A DNA stretch of 64,000 nt, from assembly GCA_030533445.1 (NCBI GenBank), contig CM060065.1, positions 20,740,974 through 20,804,973 of the forward strand. Reading direction: 5' to 3'. Shown here piece after piece: positions 31,249 through 46,557 of this stretch; positions within the stretch are counted from its first letter, which is position 1; each line of letters opens with the position of its first letter. The DNA is from Cyprinodon diabolis (taxonomy: Eukaryota; Chordata; Actinopteri; Cyprinodontiformes; Cyprinodontidae). The notes under the pieces are model-generated. The model had not been told where the DNA came from. It worked only from the letters and a program-made list of their open reading frames with translations, and did not search any database. The translations under genes and the position numbers were made by a program.

Positions 31249-34200
31249 GTAAGTAAGTGATTAATCAGCAACGAAGACAGTTTTTTTTTTTTTTTTGATC
31301 ATTGGTAGGTTTAAAACACGGTGAATGCGGCACCTTTACAGGAACAGATGACTGACAGGGAGGCCAAACCCATGCTTCTTGCAGCACTTTTAGTAAGTTA
31401 ATGTTTCGCCCTTGTTTTTTATATGCCTTTTTAGTTGGAGTGTTATATTTTTTTTTTTTAGGAACAAAATATGTCAAAAACAACAGCAATTATTAGCTGA
31501 CACCTATCCTTCTGTTTCATAGCTGTCAACGTTTTTCACATTTGCACCATGCTCAGGGGCAAATGTTAAAATTGGTGTTCCTGAAAACTACGATGGCATT
31601 TTCCCATGGTATCTAGCTAAGGTAAGGCCCTACAGTTTACCTGAAGTTAGAATTCTTCACTTTTCTTCTAAATCCGATCAAAAGGATCAGGCAATAAAAG
31701 CTGACGTTAACATTTTTCCCCTCAAAATCATCCCTTGTAAATGAAGATGAAATCCATATGAATTACATAAAAAAAGAACATGAATTATAATAAAAAAACT
31801 GCTTATGTTGCAAAATAAAACAAAAATGTAATTTTTTTTTTTTAGTTTACTTCCAGCAATCAATTTAATGACTGCTTAAAGAAAGAAACCTATTGCCTAA
31901 CAGAAAATGAGGGTAGATAGTAAGTCAAAACATCACCTGCCTCTTCTAATTTTTTAGCGCTTTCTTTTCTGCACTCAAGGTTGAAGATATACGAACATGC
32001 TTGCGTCATCGCTCTTCTATAATTGGCATGTTCACTGTGCTTTTCTGGCATCCGACCCAGCCTCTGCTTTTATTCCAGCAGGATGGCAGGTGGGGTTTTT
32101 ATCCTTACGTGTCCCTCAGACGTCCTCGGGATTGCACAGCATCATGAGTGTATGGTTCATTGACTGGCTTTACAGTGATGTCAATACATCCAACCTAACC
32201 ATATAACAAGCCCTTTTTTTTGTCAGACCGTCATTAACATGACATGCTCTGTGCTTTTTTTGGAGGATAATAGCCCTGCTTTCTGTTATAAATGGACTGG
32301 ACAAAATAATTGCTTCAGATTTGCTCAAGGTAAAAAAAACTTTTCATGGAGCTCTATTCGTCACAGAGCAGCCCACTCGTCTGTTCTCCTATTTAGACGT
32401 CTTCCATGATTCATCCAACGAACCTTATTGTAAAATACTGTTTATGTCCTTCTTTACAAATCATAGAGGGTGTTATGAATAAACACTTTCAGGGCTGATT
32501 TATTTTTGCTTTGACCTTCTATCTGTTTCCATACTTGCTTTGTCATGGTCAGGGTTGCACGAGGCTGGAACATTTCCAAGAAATGACGCAGAGTAGATCC
32601 TGCACAGGTCTCCAGTCCATCTCAGGCTTAACCAGGATAGAGACACATGCTTTTAAATTATTTCGCAAATATGGACAAGTCCTTGCAAAAATGCATATGT
32701 TCCTCGATTTTTTCTTGATCTTTCTTGGCAGCACAAATATTGGTGCAGTGTTTTAGGGATTTAACTTAAACAAAAAGTATCATACAAAATGTAAAATAAA
32801 TAATATTTCTGAAAGCAATGTATGTGCATATTGTTCTCATTATTTACCGTAAGCGCATGTCAAGCAGTTACAGTAATTAAAACCTTCTAATAATTGCTGA
32901 CCAGCTGTGTTTGCTCATGTTTTGTAATAAACTCTCTGAAGCTGGATGAATACTTTCCATCATCCTAATCCTTAACTACCTCCAAAGAAGCTATAACAGA
33001 TTTGAGTTGGGACTAAGGGTGTGCCCTTCCGAAATGTTAACAGTACATACATTGCTTACAACAAGGAAATTAATAACTTTCAAATGTATATGTAAAAGGA
33101 TTTTTATTCCACTACCATAAAAAAGGTAGCTACAGCCTTATTAGGTGGAAGACTTTTTTTTCTTAAGCTAAATATAGAAGGTGGTAGATGTTTAAGTTAA
33201 AATTTAAGGCAAAATGTAAAGCAATTTTGGATGAAAATATTCTAATAGAAGCAAAAGACAGGAAACTGGAGCGGATGTTCCTGTTCCAGTCCAGTTCTGA
33301 CCCTAAGAACACAGCCAGAGCTACGCTGTAATGGCCTGGGTGAAGGCATTAATATACTGCTGATCAAAAAATCAAGACCAGTTTAAAAATAGCAAGAACT
33401 GTTAGAACTGTTGTTCTAAGTCAAGCTTGAAGCTGCAAAAAGAGAAAAAAAAGGGGGAATGAGACAAAAAAAAGGAATAGTTTAATGTAAACATTGCAAA
33501 ACAAAATACTGTCTTTTCAAAAAAGGATTCAAGTGGCTGAACCATTCTTGGTAATCACCTCACAATTTTTTTCGCTGTGTTTGCTGCTAGGGTTTCCAGA
33601 AGGGAAGAGGGAATTATGCTCAAAGTGGTGCAGATGTCTTAAAGGAAGGCATCTTATGTCAATATATGTGTCGATTTTCATAGCCTTCCCCTTCCACCCA
33701 TGCCAAAATGTTTAGATCAGGGGAACATGCAAGATGGTCCAAAAGATTGGTAATATTTCTCTGGAAGAAGTCAGCCGGCCATTGTGTCCTGGTGAAAAAT
33801 CCTGTCAGCAGCACCCACACAGGATGACGGGCTTCATTAATGTGGGACGCCCCCTGTGCATCTCCACATAGCCAGCTGCACAACTCTGTGCCTCTTCAAA
33901 GCCTTTAGTTCCATTGTCCCATTGAAGGACAAAGCCCCCAGATCATGATGGCAACCCCTTCATTGTGGCCTATAGAAAACATCTCAGGTGGGATCTGTTT
34001 GTCATGTCAGTAATGTTTGAAACCATTAGGACAGTCAAGATTACATATTTTTTTTCAGAGGATGTAATTTTCCTCTGTGGTTTGATGCTCTTGTTTAGAC
34101 TCCAAACACGTTTTGTGTCGTTGAAGGAGATGAGCACTTTGAATACACTTTTGTTCCTAAAACCCTTCCTTTGCAGATGATGTGGGGTGATTGCAGTTGG

Positions 34201-37011
34201 CACCAGTAACAAGCTTAAAAGGGAAGATTGTCTGCTGTCTTAACGGACAGCCAATTGGATCCTCTGGCTCAGGGCCAGGGACGTGTTTTTTTAGGTCTAC
34301 CAGCTGACTTTGTTTCAAACTGACTGTCTTATTGCATCCAACGTCAGCAGCAGCAGAATGCTGAGAGAGGCCTTGTTTAGGCAGCTCAACAGAGTCTGGT
34401 CTGACTGTATTCAGAGACAGAAAGCCGTTATGCCTTATATGCAAAGATGGTGAAATATAGAAACAACCAAGCAGAATAAAAAACATACATACTGTTTAAA
34501 AGCATCATCAAGGAATTATACCGTTATCCATCCTCTGAGATATGACATCCAGGATCTGTTTTACTTTGGTTTCCATATACTATGGGGCTGTCTTACTCAG
34601 AATTATGCCTCTAATTTAGCAGCATCACATTTTTTATTTTTTGTTGTTGATATTTTTTTGTTTGTTTGTTTTATTCTTATTTTTTTGGACAGCTTCCCAA
34701 CCTACCAACTAATTACTCTGACCTGGTGTTAACTGGAGATGATGAGGGGATATTTGGAGTAGATGCCCAGTTTCTGTATGCAATAAAACCGCTGGACAGA
34801 GAGAAACAGCCATCTTACTCTTTACAGGTTACACACTGGATTCAGTATTCAACTGATTTCCAATTCTTGATATATTAATTATTTGGTTTAATATATGTAT
34901 TGAGTTAAGTTTGTCACACATCTGTATTAGATTACATTTATCTGATGTTTGCTGTTGTATAAAAAATATAAATCTCTGGTTAGATTGTTTTGTAACTGCG
35001 AGTCATACTTGAACAAAGCAAGCTAAGTTCAGGGTAACGGTATCTGTACTGCAGGTGTTCTTTAAACCAGCAGGCGCCATTCAGAACGTCAGATCGTCAG
35101 CTCATCGACAAAGCTTCACAGTGGAAGTATGTGTCATTGATAAGAACGACAATGTGCCCACCTTCATAGAAGAGAGCATGAGAGGCAGCGTGCAGCTTGG
35201 GCTTCTCAAAGGTACACACTGATAAGATCTGCCTTGACCATCTATTTTTCCTCACTGGTCATTTAGTCTTTTCAATACGTCAAATATGATAAAAGATAAA
35301 TATATATATGATAAATATATATACGAACCACTATCTCAACAAGAGGAGGCCAAGACATGCAAGATAGTATATATATATATATATATATATAAATATGTAT
35401 ATAAAGAAAATGTCTTAAGTGTATTTGTAATTAGCAGCAAGCGGGAATATACATTTTAAGAAACATGTGTTTTTGATGCCCTGTAAATATGTAAGTGCTT
35501 TATTTTATTCACAAAAATATGATATGTAACTGTATATAATTTACATTTCATGTACAATAACACTGAAACAAACCTGTTTCCATCTGTAATCTTTTAAAGT
35601 TCTCTATGTCTATTAGGGATTCCATTCATGCAAGTAGAGGCGCATGATCGCGACGACCGTGATACAGCTCATGCTGAATTGCGGTTCAGCCTGATGGAAC
35701 AAACACCCAGGATTCCCTCCAGTCAAATGTTCTGCATTGACTCCATTACTGGAGAGGTTTCCCTCACTGAAGAGGGTTAGTTTGTCTACACATGTAACAC
35801 TTCATCACAACAATAATCACAATAATGAAACTTAATGATAATAACAACAATATTACTACCACTAATAATAATTATATCACAAAAGTCAGAATTTGAGAAA
35901 AAAACTATTTTAATAGCTAAAAATATGCAGTGATAAAAATTACAATAAATTTAATTCAGCTCAATTCAGTCTATTTATATAGCACCAATTCACAACCCAT
36001 GTCATCTCATGGCACTTTACATAGACAACCAGATCATTCAACCAGATCATGCAGTCAGATTGGTTCAAAGTTTTCTATCTACGGAAAACCAGCTGACTGC
36101 ATCATCTTATTGACTCCTCAGCAATCCCTCACACTAAGCATGCATGTAGTGACAATGGAGAGACATCTCCCTTCTAAAAGGAAGAAACCTCCAGCAGAAC
36201 CAGGTTCAGTGTGGGGCTCAAGGAGACAGAAGCAGAAATATAGAAAGAAGCATAAAAAAGGTAACAGTTTACCAGCTACACAGGTACCCCTGTTCAGGAA
36301 AAACACAGCCAGGCTGATGAGCTCTGAGCTAGCTCCCATGTCAGAGGATGAAAGAGAGCACATCCAGTTAGTCACAGTCAAACAGGACTACACTGAAAAA
36401 CAGGCCAGGCCAGGCTCCAACATCTATAACCAAAGGTGTTGATAGCAGCAGCACAGCTGATATTTCTCCAGGATAAAGTCACAGCCGAACAGGAAAAGAC
36501 CATGCAGCACTGAGATCTAACAGGACAAGTACAGATACAAGTTTAATATCTGAGGCCATGAAAATATCATTAGCAACCTTCATCAGAGCTGTTTCAGTGC
36601 TATGATGAGCTCTAAAGCCAGACTGAAATTCTTCAAGAGGTTCAATACAGTGTAAGTGGTCACACACTTGTTTACCAACTATTTTCTCAAGAATTTTAGA
36701 TGAGAAAGGCAGATTGGATATAGGTCTATAATTGACCAAGTCACTGGGTCAAGAGACAGTTTCTTAAGTAAAGGTTCAATACAGCAACTTTAAAAGCATG
36801 AGGTACATATCCCTTTAACAGAGAGAGATTAATAACATCTAAAATGGATGTGGAAATAAGAGGGAATACCTCCTTAAATAACTTGGTTGGAAGTGATCTA
36901 ACATACAAATTAAAGGCTTAGAGGAAGATATTAATCCAGCTCAGAATCTGTAGTTACTTGCTTTTTCACGTTCCAGAAATAAACCTATAATATTTAGAGG
37001 AGGGGCAATGA

Positions 37012-37042
<31 letters not shown>

Positions 37043-40000
37043 GTAGAATCAATGCTCTTTTTAAATATTCCATAAAACCATTACTGTTAAGATCAGGGGG
37101 AATTGACAGTTTTATCATTTGGATATCTTTATATCAAACACTTAGATTTCTATTCTTCCAAATCTTAGCAGAACACACTCTGATATACACATTGTGAAAT
37201 ATACTTTAACAGTACTTTCAATATATGCCAGTTTTCAGCTGTAAATTATTAATGTTGTTATTTTATTTTGAAACAAGATTTCACCAAATAGAGTACATGA
37301 GCATTGTTTATTCTGCAATATTTAATTTTTTTCTTCCTTTGGCCCTATCTAAGACAGCGTAATAATAATACTCTTTTTTTATTATTTTGTTCACATTTGT
37401 TGAATCAATATTCCTTGAATTTTAAAAAAGTCAAAACGTGTACATCTACCTTCTTGCCATGAAGGAAAGAAAAAAAAAAAAACTCACCACAATGAAATAA
37501 ATCTTTAAATAATAAGGTCCAATTGAATTACATATATTGATGTGCTCTTTTTTGTTTCTGCTTCTCTGGCCTTTCTCCTTGTTAAGGTTTGACAGGAGCT
37601 GGTTAAGATTTTCACACTAAAGTGCCTTTCAGCCCACACAGCTGCTGATTTACAGAGCGTACTAAAATTACCTCTTATTTTTCTACTTCATCTTCACACC
37701 AGATGAAAGTGGTTATGATTGCCTTGGAGTGATCCAGTTTCTTCAGCTATTTACTTCCGTTTACACATGTAACAAAAATGGCATCCAGATGCCTTTGATA
37801 AGCTTGGACAGGTTAAATGTATTACCTGTGTTAACCTGAAGGAGCCTGTGGTTTTTGAAGGGTTTAAATTAATTTCATATGATTGTATAGTAGTTTAAAC
37901 ATGTTAACTTTTGACTTGGATTCATTTTTTTTTTTTACAGTAGGGCTGGTTCACCTGCACTTGGTCACAATACTAGTGTTGAAAAATAAGTTGTCTCTAA
38001 AATAACATATTTTCTTCCTCTTTCCTTTCTGTGACCCACGAAGGAGCCTCTACCCTGGACCCAGAAATGTGTGGCCGCTATAAACTTTCCGTAATGGTGA
38101 AAGACATGGCCGGGAGGACTAATGCTTTCTTCACCACTGGTATTGTTACTGTTGAGGTTACTGGAAACACTTGGGCATCGCCTGACCCTGTGCGACTTCA
38201 GGAGAATCTCCCAGGTCCTTACCCCATTCCCATATCACAGGTGAGACATCAAAAACCTGATCAGCAGCAGAGGAGAAACAACTGTTTATCAGTTTTCATA
38301 GCAGTTTTTAGTCATCAAAAGTGGTTTACAGGCACATAAAAACTTCCAGACAAAAATACAAACATGATAGAAAAAAATAAGTAAAAAGCTAAGACATAAT
38401 ATAAAATGGAATAATATCTGACCTTTTATTATACCTCATCTGCTCATTCGTATAAAATACACTCTAACTGAGTGACTTTAACAGACTAGGGTTACCAGTG
38501 ACAAAAACATAAAGCTGTGTCTTTAGTATAAATATAGAATGAATATTATGCTCCATGAGATAACTTAGGGGAGGAATATAAGTGGTCTGAGATCAGAGCC
38601 TTGAGGATACCCATTAGGATTAGCTCAAATTTATTATATACAGCCCTGAGAATCCTGCAAAAACACAACAGAATTTTGATGCACCACAGCTTAAATGCAT
38701 TTGAAAGTTTTAGCAGAACCGTTTCAGTGATGGCTGAAACGGTGGATAAAAAGTTTTATTCTCCAACTAACTCTTGAAAGCATACTATCTATTGCAGGGT
38801 TGTGTTATAATCAAAGAAAGATGATCGATAGTCGCAATGGAGTGAAAGGGTATCCCTTTCCTGAGATCTTTTTTTAGTATCTCTCAAAACCTGCTAAGTG
38901 ATCAAATGCTAAATTATTCATGCTGTGTAAATGCAATAAATCCTCTCTGACCACCTCCTGGCTGAAACACTTTAACTTCTATAATCCATCACATACTTGC
39001 TTGTTAACACAAGGAGTGTTATTTTAATCCTACCATACAACAGACTCTAAATACTTAAATATGTAACATGTTTTAGGAAACAAAAGCACATTGGTCTGAA
39101 TCGTGGTGCTCAATTTATGTTTTATGTTTTTCACTTAAGGTCCTAGTAGTTATCATTGCTTCATATGTGGCATGAGCTATTGCATTAAAGGGGATAATTA
39201 ACCTCAAACTATCTTTTATCCTACTTTTTTTCCTAAAGGCATGTTTTTTCAAATTAACAAAAGAAAATAAATGCTTATAGAAAAATGAATAGATAAAATT
39301 ATGTTCATTGAACAATGGTGATAATATTTTTAAAACATAGGGAGATTCTTAGATTCTTATTTAGAAATGTGCTTTTTAGATGAAACAATCGCAATTTAAT
39401 TCCTCCCTTTATATGTCTGGTTTACCAGTAGGTAGATCCTTGATAATTCAGTTAATAGAATAAGCCCTTTCAAGACAATTAAACTAGTCTAAAATTAGAA
39501 AATAGATTATGTGTGGTGGTCTCTGGTGGGTTAAGCTTTACTAAGCATGAGTCTGATCCTGGTATGATTTTTTTTCCCTCTTTTTCCAGAGTTACTCATA
39601 TTACATCTACTGTATACCTATAAATAACACACACCCTCAGAGGTTTTAAAAGACATGGAAAACAGATTGTTTTCGTAGTGATAGATTATTTTTTCATTCC
39701 GTATTTAGAAAATGAAAATAAAAAGAGAAGTAAAGAGCAGATTTAAACTCTGCAATAATGTACTGTGCCATTTCTGGACAGTCTCTTTTACCAAAAGGTA
39801 CATGACAAACCTCCCCCTCCTTTTGTGTATCTTCCACCTCCCCCACACTCACCCTCAGCTTCACTTTCTCTCCTACTCCAACATCCCCCTCCACCCACAG
39901 AAAATGTGTGATTTTTCAAGTGGAGGCAGATTCAATCATTTTCTGTAGCATTTTCAAATGTTAATTCAAATTTACAGTAATGAATCACATCTATTAATTA

Positions 40001-43000
40001 TTTTTTATGTGATGTTTATATGTGGATTCAATCCCATAAATATTCTTCCTTTTTAATATATATTTTTTTTGTATTGTGAAATGTCCTTAATGCTCATTGT
40101 TGTTGGAGTTAAAAAGAATATTCCCTTTACCCTTTTATTTAAAGTAATAAGTTTACTATATTTACTTAAGTCAATAGCTGATCCATTAAAAAAAAAAAGA
40201 TTTAGGATTCCTTTATTATGAATATAAATCAAAGAAAAGCAGGTTTGGCTGATATGGCGCTTACTCTGGGAAAGCCTCATTTCGCCTACATAGTGTGATC
40301 GTTCAGTCAGTGAGTGTTGGGACTAACTGCTGTTATGACACATACAGAGATAGTCCTGTATAAGGGAACACACTATGAATCCCCACCTCCCTCACTTTTT
40401 TTGCTTAGACCGAGCTGCTATTTCCACACATCCACAAAGCTGTGAAAAATGTCTATTTATGCAGACAGATATCATCCATAGTGTGCTCTATTAATTGTGC
40501 TTCCTTTTGGTCCTCCTACTCTCTCTTTACAAGTTAGTTATTAGAAAAGCTGTTGTAATGTTCCTAAAATGATTATGTAAGATCAAATTGTCCTTGAATT
40601 TCAGTATAAATATCAAAATCTGACATTTATTACAAGTTTTTTCTCTTGAATGACTGCAATTAGATTATTTTTCGCTCTCTATCTCTGGCATACGAGTATT
40701 TCTATTCATCTTTATTTCATACTTTATACTAAAAGCTTAGAAAGGACGTCTGTACATCAATTTCATCCCAGTACTAAAATAGTCTCCAACTAGAACTGAT
40801 CTTGAGAATATTTCCCAAGAAATCTCTTTTTCCAGCAGTCTTGATCCTTTATCCTCAATGTGTTTTAAGAAAAACACTGTGTATCATAAAATATGATCTA
40901 ACTCAAGTAATAAACAAGTCCATTCCGTCAGGTCTTTTCCACAGGCCCTAAAACAATGACCAGCAGACCGTGGAAGAACCGCAGTGCTGGCTGGACTTTA
41001 GTGCAGTCTTCAACTCTGGTGATCACTCCATTTTAGAAGAGCTCCTGGAAAATTGGGTCGACCTTTCTGGTACAAAACTTGACTTGTTCATATCCTCCAT
41101 GAATGTTAGGGCCTTTTTACTCTCCATAAAAAACTTTACATCAGAGACACAAAAAACTTGTGACCTTCCCTAAGGGACCATCTGAGGGCTCCTCCCATTG
41201 AGTATCTGCTCCTTTATGAACCCATTGAAGCTTGTGGTAAATGAATAGAGGAAATAAAATGATTGATGTGCAAAGCTCAATCAAAACAAAACTGAAGTGA
41301 TAAGGTTCAAAATTGGGGTGCAGTAATGGACTCGGACCTGAACATTCAAAGGCACATAAAGTGTACAGTTGTCCCTCTATCACCTAAATAACTTCTCCAG
41401 GATTAAAGGACTAATGTCTCACATGACCTTGAAAAATAATTAATGTGTTCATCTTCAGTAGATTTCATTACTGCAATGCTGTCCTCATAGCTCTGCCTAA
41501 AAAGTTGATCAGATAGCTGTAGCTGGTCCAGAATGCTACTGCCTGCATCCTCACCAAAACTAACAAAGTGGAGCACATATCCCCAGTTCTAAAATATGTA
41601 CACTGGCTCCTCTAATCTCAGAGAATATACTTGAAATTGGTTCGTTTTGGCTGTGTCTGAAGGTGCGCCCTACCACCTATATACAATAGAGCACTATATA
41701 GGGGCTACACAATTTTTTATGAGTGTCCGAGTGTGTGGTCATTTCTCAATATGTGTACTTGTGTGTTCTCATGTGTTCGTGTACTCTTGAAACATCATCA
41801 GCCTCAGCCCTAGTACTGTTCCTATTCAAAAGAACACAACACCAAGAACAGACAAAGTCCCCAGATGTTGTTTTTGCCCCCCGCCTTTACCCAGCATGCA
41901 TCAGAGCAGACTTGTCCGTTCTTGAGATTGACAGCTGTCCCAGCATGCACCGTGGCAGCAGCAGCTTCCAGAGTAGCACTCATAGAGCTCAGAGTATTAA
42001 GTTAAAAGTTTTCTTTTCTGCTGCTGTTGTTTTATAAAAGTATGTTTTAAGATAACTTGGGGCAAGAACATTATACTTTTAAGCAACACTATACGTCCCC
42101 TTTAATAATTTAGTGCGTAATAAAAAAAAAGTACCGATGTTGAAAGGACCATGCCAATCAGCGAACCTCTGAGGCTAACTGCAGCCAGAGCAAACCTTAC
42201 TCTGCAGCATAGCCGTGTGTGAAGTACCGCTGATATCTGATGCCAATTTTTTTGTTTTATTTTGCATAGGGTTCATTTGATTTGTCTTTATCTGAGTGTG
42301 ATAACTATTATTCCCCACTAAATTAAAAAAGTAAGAATTTATTATTATCTAGAGACTATTAATATCAGGAGGTGAAATGCAGCTCCAGACGAGCCGAGTG
42401 TGTGGTGATGTCACGAGTACACATCTGTTCCAACTGACCCTTATCTATGCTGCGTGCTCCCATTTTCCCAGAGTCCATACTTTCCTGTGTTCTTTTCAGG
42501 AAAATACTTGGGAGAACACAAGTCTGTACTCGCATTCTTGTGAATTGAGAAACAGCTAGAAGTAGTTGTAGTATGATCATAATCCCGATGAACTGACTGG
42601 ACAGATTATGTTTTGAGGCCCAGATCGTGTTTGGTGTTTCCACGTAACATGATGTACAGAAGTGGCAGCATCATATTGTATCAAGGTTTTGCGCAGGGGA
42701 GACTGGGCACTTCATAATTTAAATGGTAGTTTAAGAAACAGAAATTATAACGAAATATCACAGTATATTCTAAATGTGTTGCATAAACAGTTCTAGAAAT
42801 CCTAAGTGACCAAAAACAGGACAGGTTCTATTTGACTTGAGGCTTATGTATTTAAAAAGGCACACAAAATGCCAGCTGTACACCCTAAAAACAGATTTTT
42901 CAATACAAACAAAAACAATGGCTGACATTTAACTATTCTGGTTGGTAGTTTTGTGTCCATCCAATCTTTTGGTTAAAACAATCTAATTTGGTAGTGTTTT

Positions 43001-46000
43001 TAATCAGTCTGTATTGGTAGAGGGGCAAACCATAACAAATTGGTCCCTTTGATCAGAATATTGATTAATCAGTGAAAACCAAAGCTTGAATCACCAATCC
43101 TATGGTTGAAAGGCAGACACCTGCATCAAATACCATAGTCCTCTTAAACAGTTGGTGGAATTTAATGCTAATGTTAAGACTATAGTTAAAGCCAAGATGT
43201 GCATGCTGTATATGTACACATCATTGCAATTGTTCTCTAGGTCTGTAACTATTACACATGATTATTGACTATGTCCAAACAGTCAGATTAGTAAACCATC
43301 AGTCTACTAGTTTCTGCAGTTTAACTTTTCTATGGGTTGTTTGGTTAACCTATTAAATTGGTTGTTCCAAAATCAATGTATTGGTCATTTTCTGACCAAT
43401 ATATTGGTTAATTTAACCAACTTTGGCTGAATCAACTAGATTGGTTGTTTTCCCAACAGGTCTTTTCTTGAAAAAAAATCTACTGTCAGGTTTTTAGATT
43501 GTGAAAATTATGTTTTATGTCAAATACTAGTTCGATTGGGATTTTTTCTAGTTTTTATATCTGCCTGGCCTAAGTATAATGAAGCGAAAACAATAAATAT
43601 TCACACTGGCAATAAAATACCACCAGGACATTTTTCTTTAGAAAATGGGCTGGAATCCTACCTAAATTCCTAAAATGTAAAAGAGCAAAGGGATTGGGTA
43701 CTGAAATGTCTGTATTTCTATTTTGTGACAAACAAGCTCTATCTTTCTAAACCCTCCTGGCAGCATTTCCTGCATTTTCTTCAAACATTTGGCGGAACTC
43801 CTTGACAAAATATTTCAATTAAAGCAGAGCCATGACATAAATAAATGTTTCTGTTTTATATCTGTGATTGTTTTTTATTAGTTTAGTTTAGTCTGACAGT
43901 CTGACATAGAAGGGCATTTTTATGTTCTCTTAAAAACAGTAATTTCCATAGCATTGATTTTAAAAATACTTAGGCTATATCAAATCTTCTCTATGTTTTT
44001 ATGATTCCTAATGCTGTTTTTCACTCACTACTTTATCACTGCAGCATTTGCATTAGTATTTCAAGAGATCTCTGTGTTTTATTTTTTCTCTTTAATCTCT
44101 ACATAAGTATTTTTTTACAGGACCATAAAGGGTCATTCTTTATGTCAGACTATCCTTTCCCCATTAATCAAGTGATTAGCATCTGAACAGTTTTTGTATT
44201 ATTAAGCTTTTGGCAAAGCCATGTCCTCTTTTCCGAAAGCCAGTGACCAAGTCCTTGTCTCAGTGTATGTAATATGCTTCTACACAAAAGTACAAGCTGA
44301 ACCTAAAAAATAAGACTGAATGTGCTCTGCAAACTCAAATACAGACAAAGGCAAAATATATGACATCCCTGTTTTTGTATGTAGCTTAAAATAGAGCAGT
44401 CAGTCAGGAGTAATCTAATTTCTGTAAAGTTCAGAGGTCTGGAAGCACACCATGACACAGCCAGATGTGTGGACTGGATATGTGTATATAAAGCTCTGAA
44501 GTTAGGTGGCTTTTTCCATAACACAGGGAGGGGGTGGGGGCTGACAGTGAGCTGAGAAGATGCATATGCTCTGGGTGTGCATCAGCTGGGATCTTCTCCT
44601 TGTTGGGTGCTATTTTAATGGCAATCATGTAACAGTGGTTACAATGCAGGAAAATCCCCCTTTAGTCTGCTTCGTTAGTTTTATCCATACTATCTGTTCC
44701 CTTTTATTTCTGATCTAGTCGGTCAGTCTTATGTCATGTAAACAAATGGAAAGCTTAGTACATTATTACAGCAAAAGCTCTGCTGATACATTCCCCTGCA
44801 CCCAGGCAACAACCATTACAATAAGGTTTATTGTTTTCATTTGTTATTTTATAACAGGCACCATTAAGGCAGCTGTGCTCATTGAAATTATATGTTTGTG
44901 TTTGTGTTTGCTGAGACAGGTCAAATGGAGTGGAAGCCAGGCAGAGTACAGTTTGGATGGGGAGTTTCCAGAGATGCTCTTCACCATCAGTAGAGATGGT
45001 GTCATCTATCTTAATGCGCCTTTGGACAGAGAGACACAAGACCAGGTGTGAAGTATTGCCACTAACAAAACATTTCCACTGCTGCTGAATGTCTTTTTAA
45101 TCCTTCCATGAAAGCATGGAAGGATTAAAAATTTGGATCTTTTAAAATAACAAAAACTCTATCATTGACAACAACACATATATTCAACGAAAGGTTTTGG
45201 ATTTAAAAGCATATAAACTTTTTCTCCCTTTATTTGGACGCATCCTAACATAGTAGAACAGTCCTAATGGATGGAAACTTGCAAAACAGACCACTGCGCA
45301 TGTTTCTTCCTACAATATGTTTTAGTGGAGGAAACAATCCACCAGCTGAAGATCACAGCAGAGGATCCCCTCTGGCACAAAAAGATTGCATTACAGCAAC
45401 GACTTCACGGGAAAACAAAGGATTTTAAATTGTGTTCAGTTGATGAATGATCTTCATGTAAGCTATAGTTATAAGTAAAAACTTTCTGTTCACTTTTCAC
45501 TTTTGCATTTAAATGAAGCTCCTCTGAGCTTTGAATGGCTCACTGAGCAGCATATTCTGATGCCCATCTGGTCGAAGTACAGCACATATAAGTGAAAGGG
45601 AGCAGAGTGAGGATATATGATATCTGTTTCCTTCTGCAGATACTCTTCACTGTTTTCTCCTGTCTGTTTTTTTCCTCACATTAAAAAGAAGAAAAACATA
45701 AAATTACTTCTCCTCCTGCTTTGCAATCAAACAATCTAATGAGTTAGCTAAAAAAATGAATTGGTCAGAGAGAAACATTATTTTGCTACTTATTACAACT
45801 ACAAACCTATAACACCTCCATTAAAAAAAGAATTGCAGTACCATATTTTAGTGGTAGAAGATATGGTGTGATCTTTCTATACAAACTGTAACTGTGTTGG
45901 AAACTATCACATTGTTTTGTAAACTTAAACTAGACAGGTTAAACTTCTAACCTTTTTAAGCAGCAAAGTTGATCTTTTACTAATTCCAATAAAAATCATC

Positions 46001-46429
46001 AGGTGTAACTGAGTGAGTGTGAGTGCAAACTGAATTTCCAAGCTCTTTACATTAAATAGAAGCCTGTGTGATTAAACAATATGTTTTTCTTCTCTTCTTC
46101 AGTTCCTCATAAATATTGTGGTTGAGCGTCCGGATGGCAGACAAATCGCCAAGCCTGTGGAGCTGAGAGTGATGGTGGGCGACGCCAATGATAACAGACC
46201 CACATTTCCTCAGGCCCAGTACCATACCGTGGTCAAGGAACTGGCTGCTAGGGGTAACGAACGGCTTTTACATGTCTTTGAAGTGGATATCAACTTAAAA
46301 CATGAATCAGAGTTGGATCAGCTGATATGTGTTATATGTTAAAAACTTATGTAAAACTATAGACAAGAGAATTTAATGTTTAAACATAAATGCACATAGT
46401 GTTTTTGCAGGAAAAGAGATAAGGATATG

Positions 46430-46484
<55 letters not shown>

Positions 46485-46513
46485 CCTTATCTGTTATATT
46501 ATGTTGGTTATGT

Positions 46514-46557
<44 letters not shown>

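Noticed and set aside
35930..36442. 170-codon plus-strand frame
   Set aside because: It is the reverse of a LINE 3' tail; the same text occurs at 24090-24490 on the other strand.
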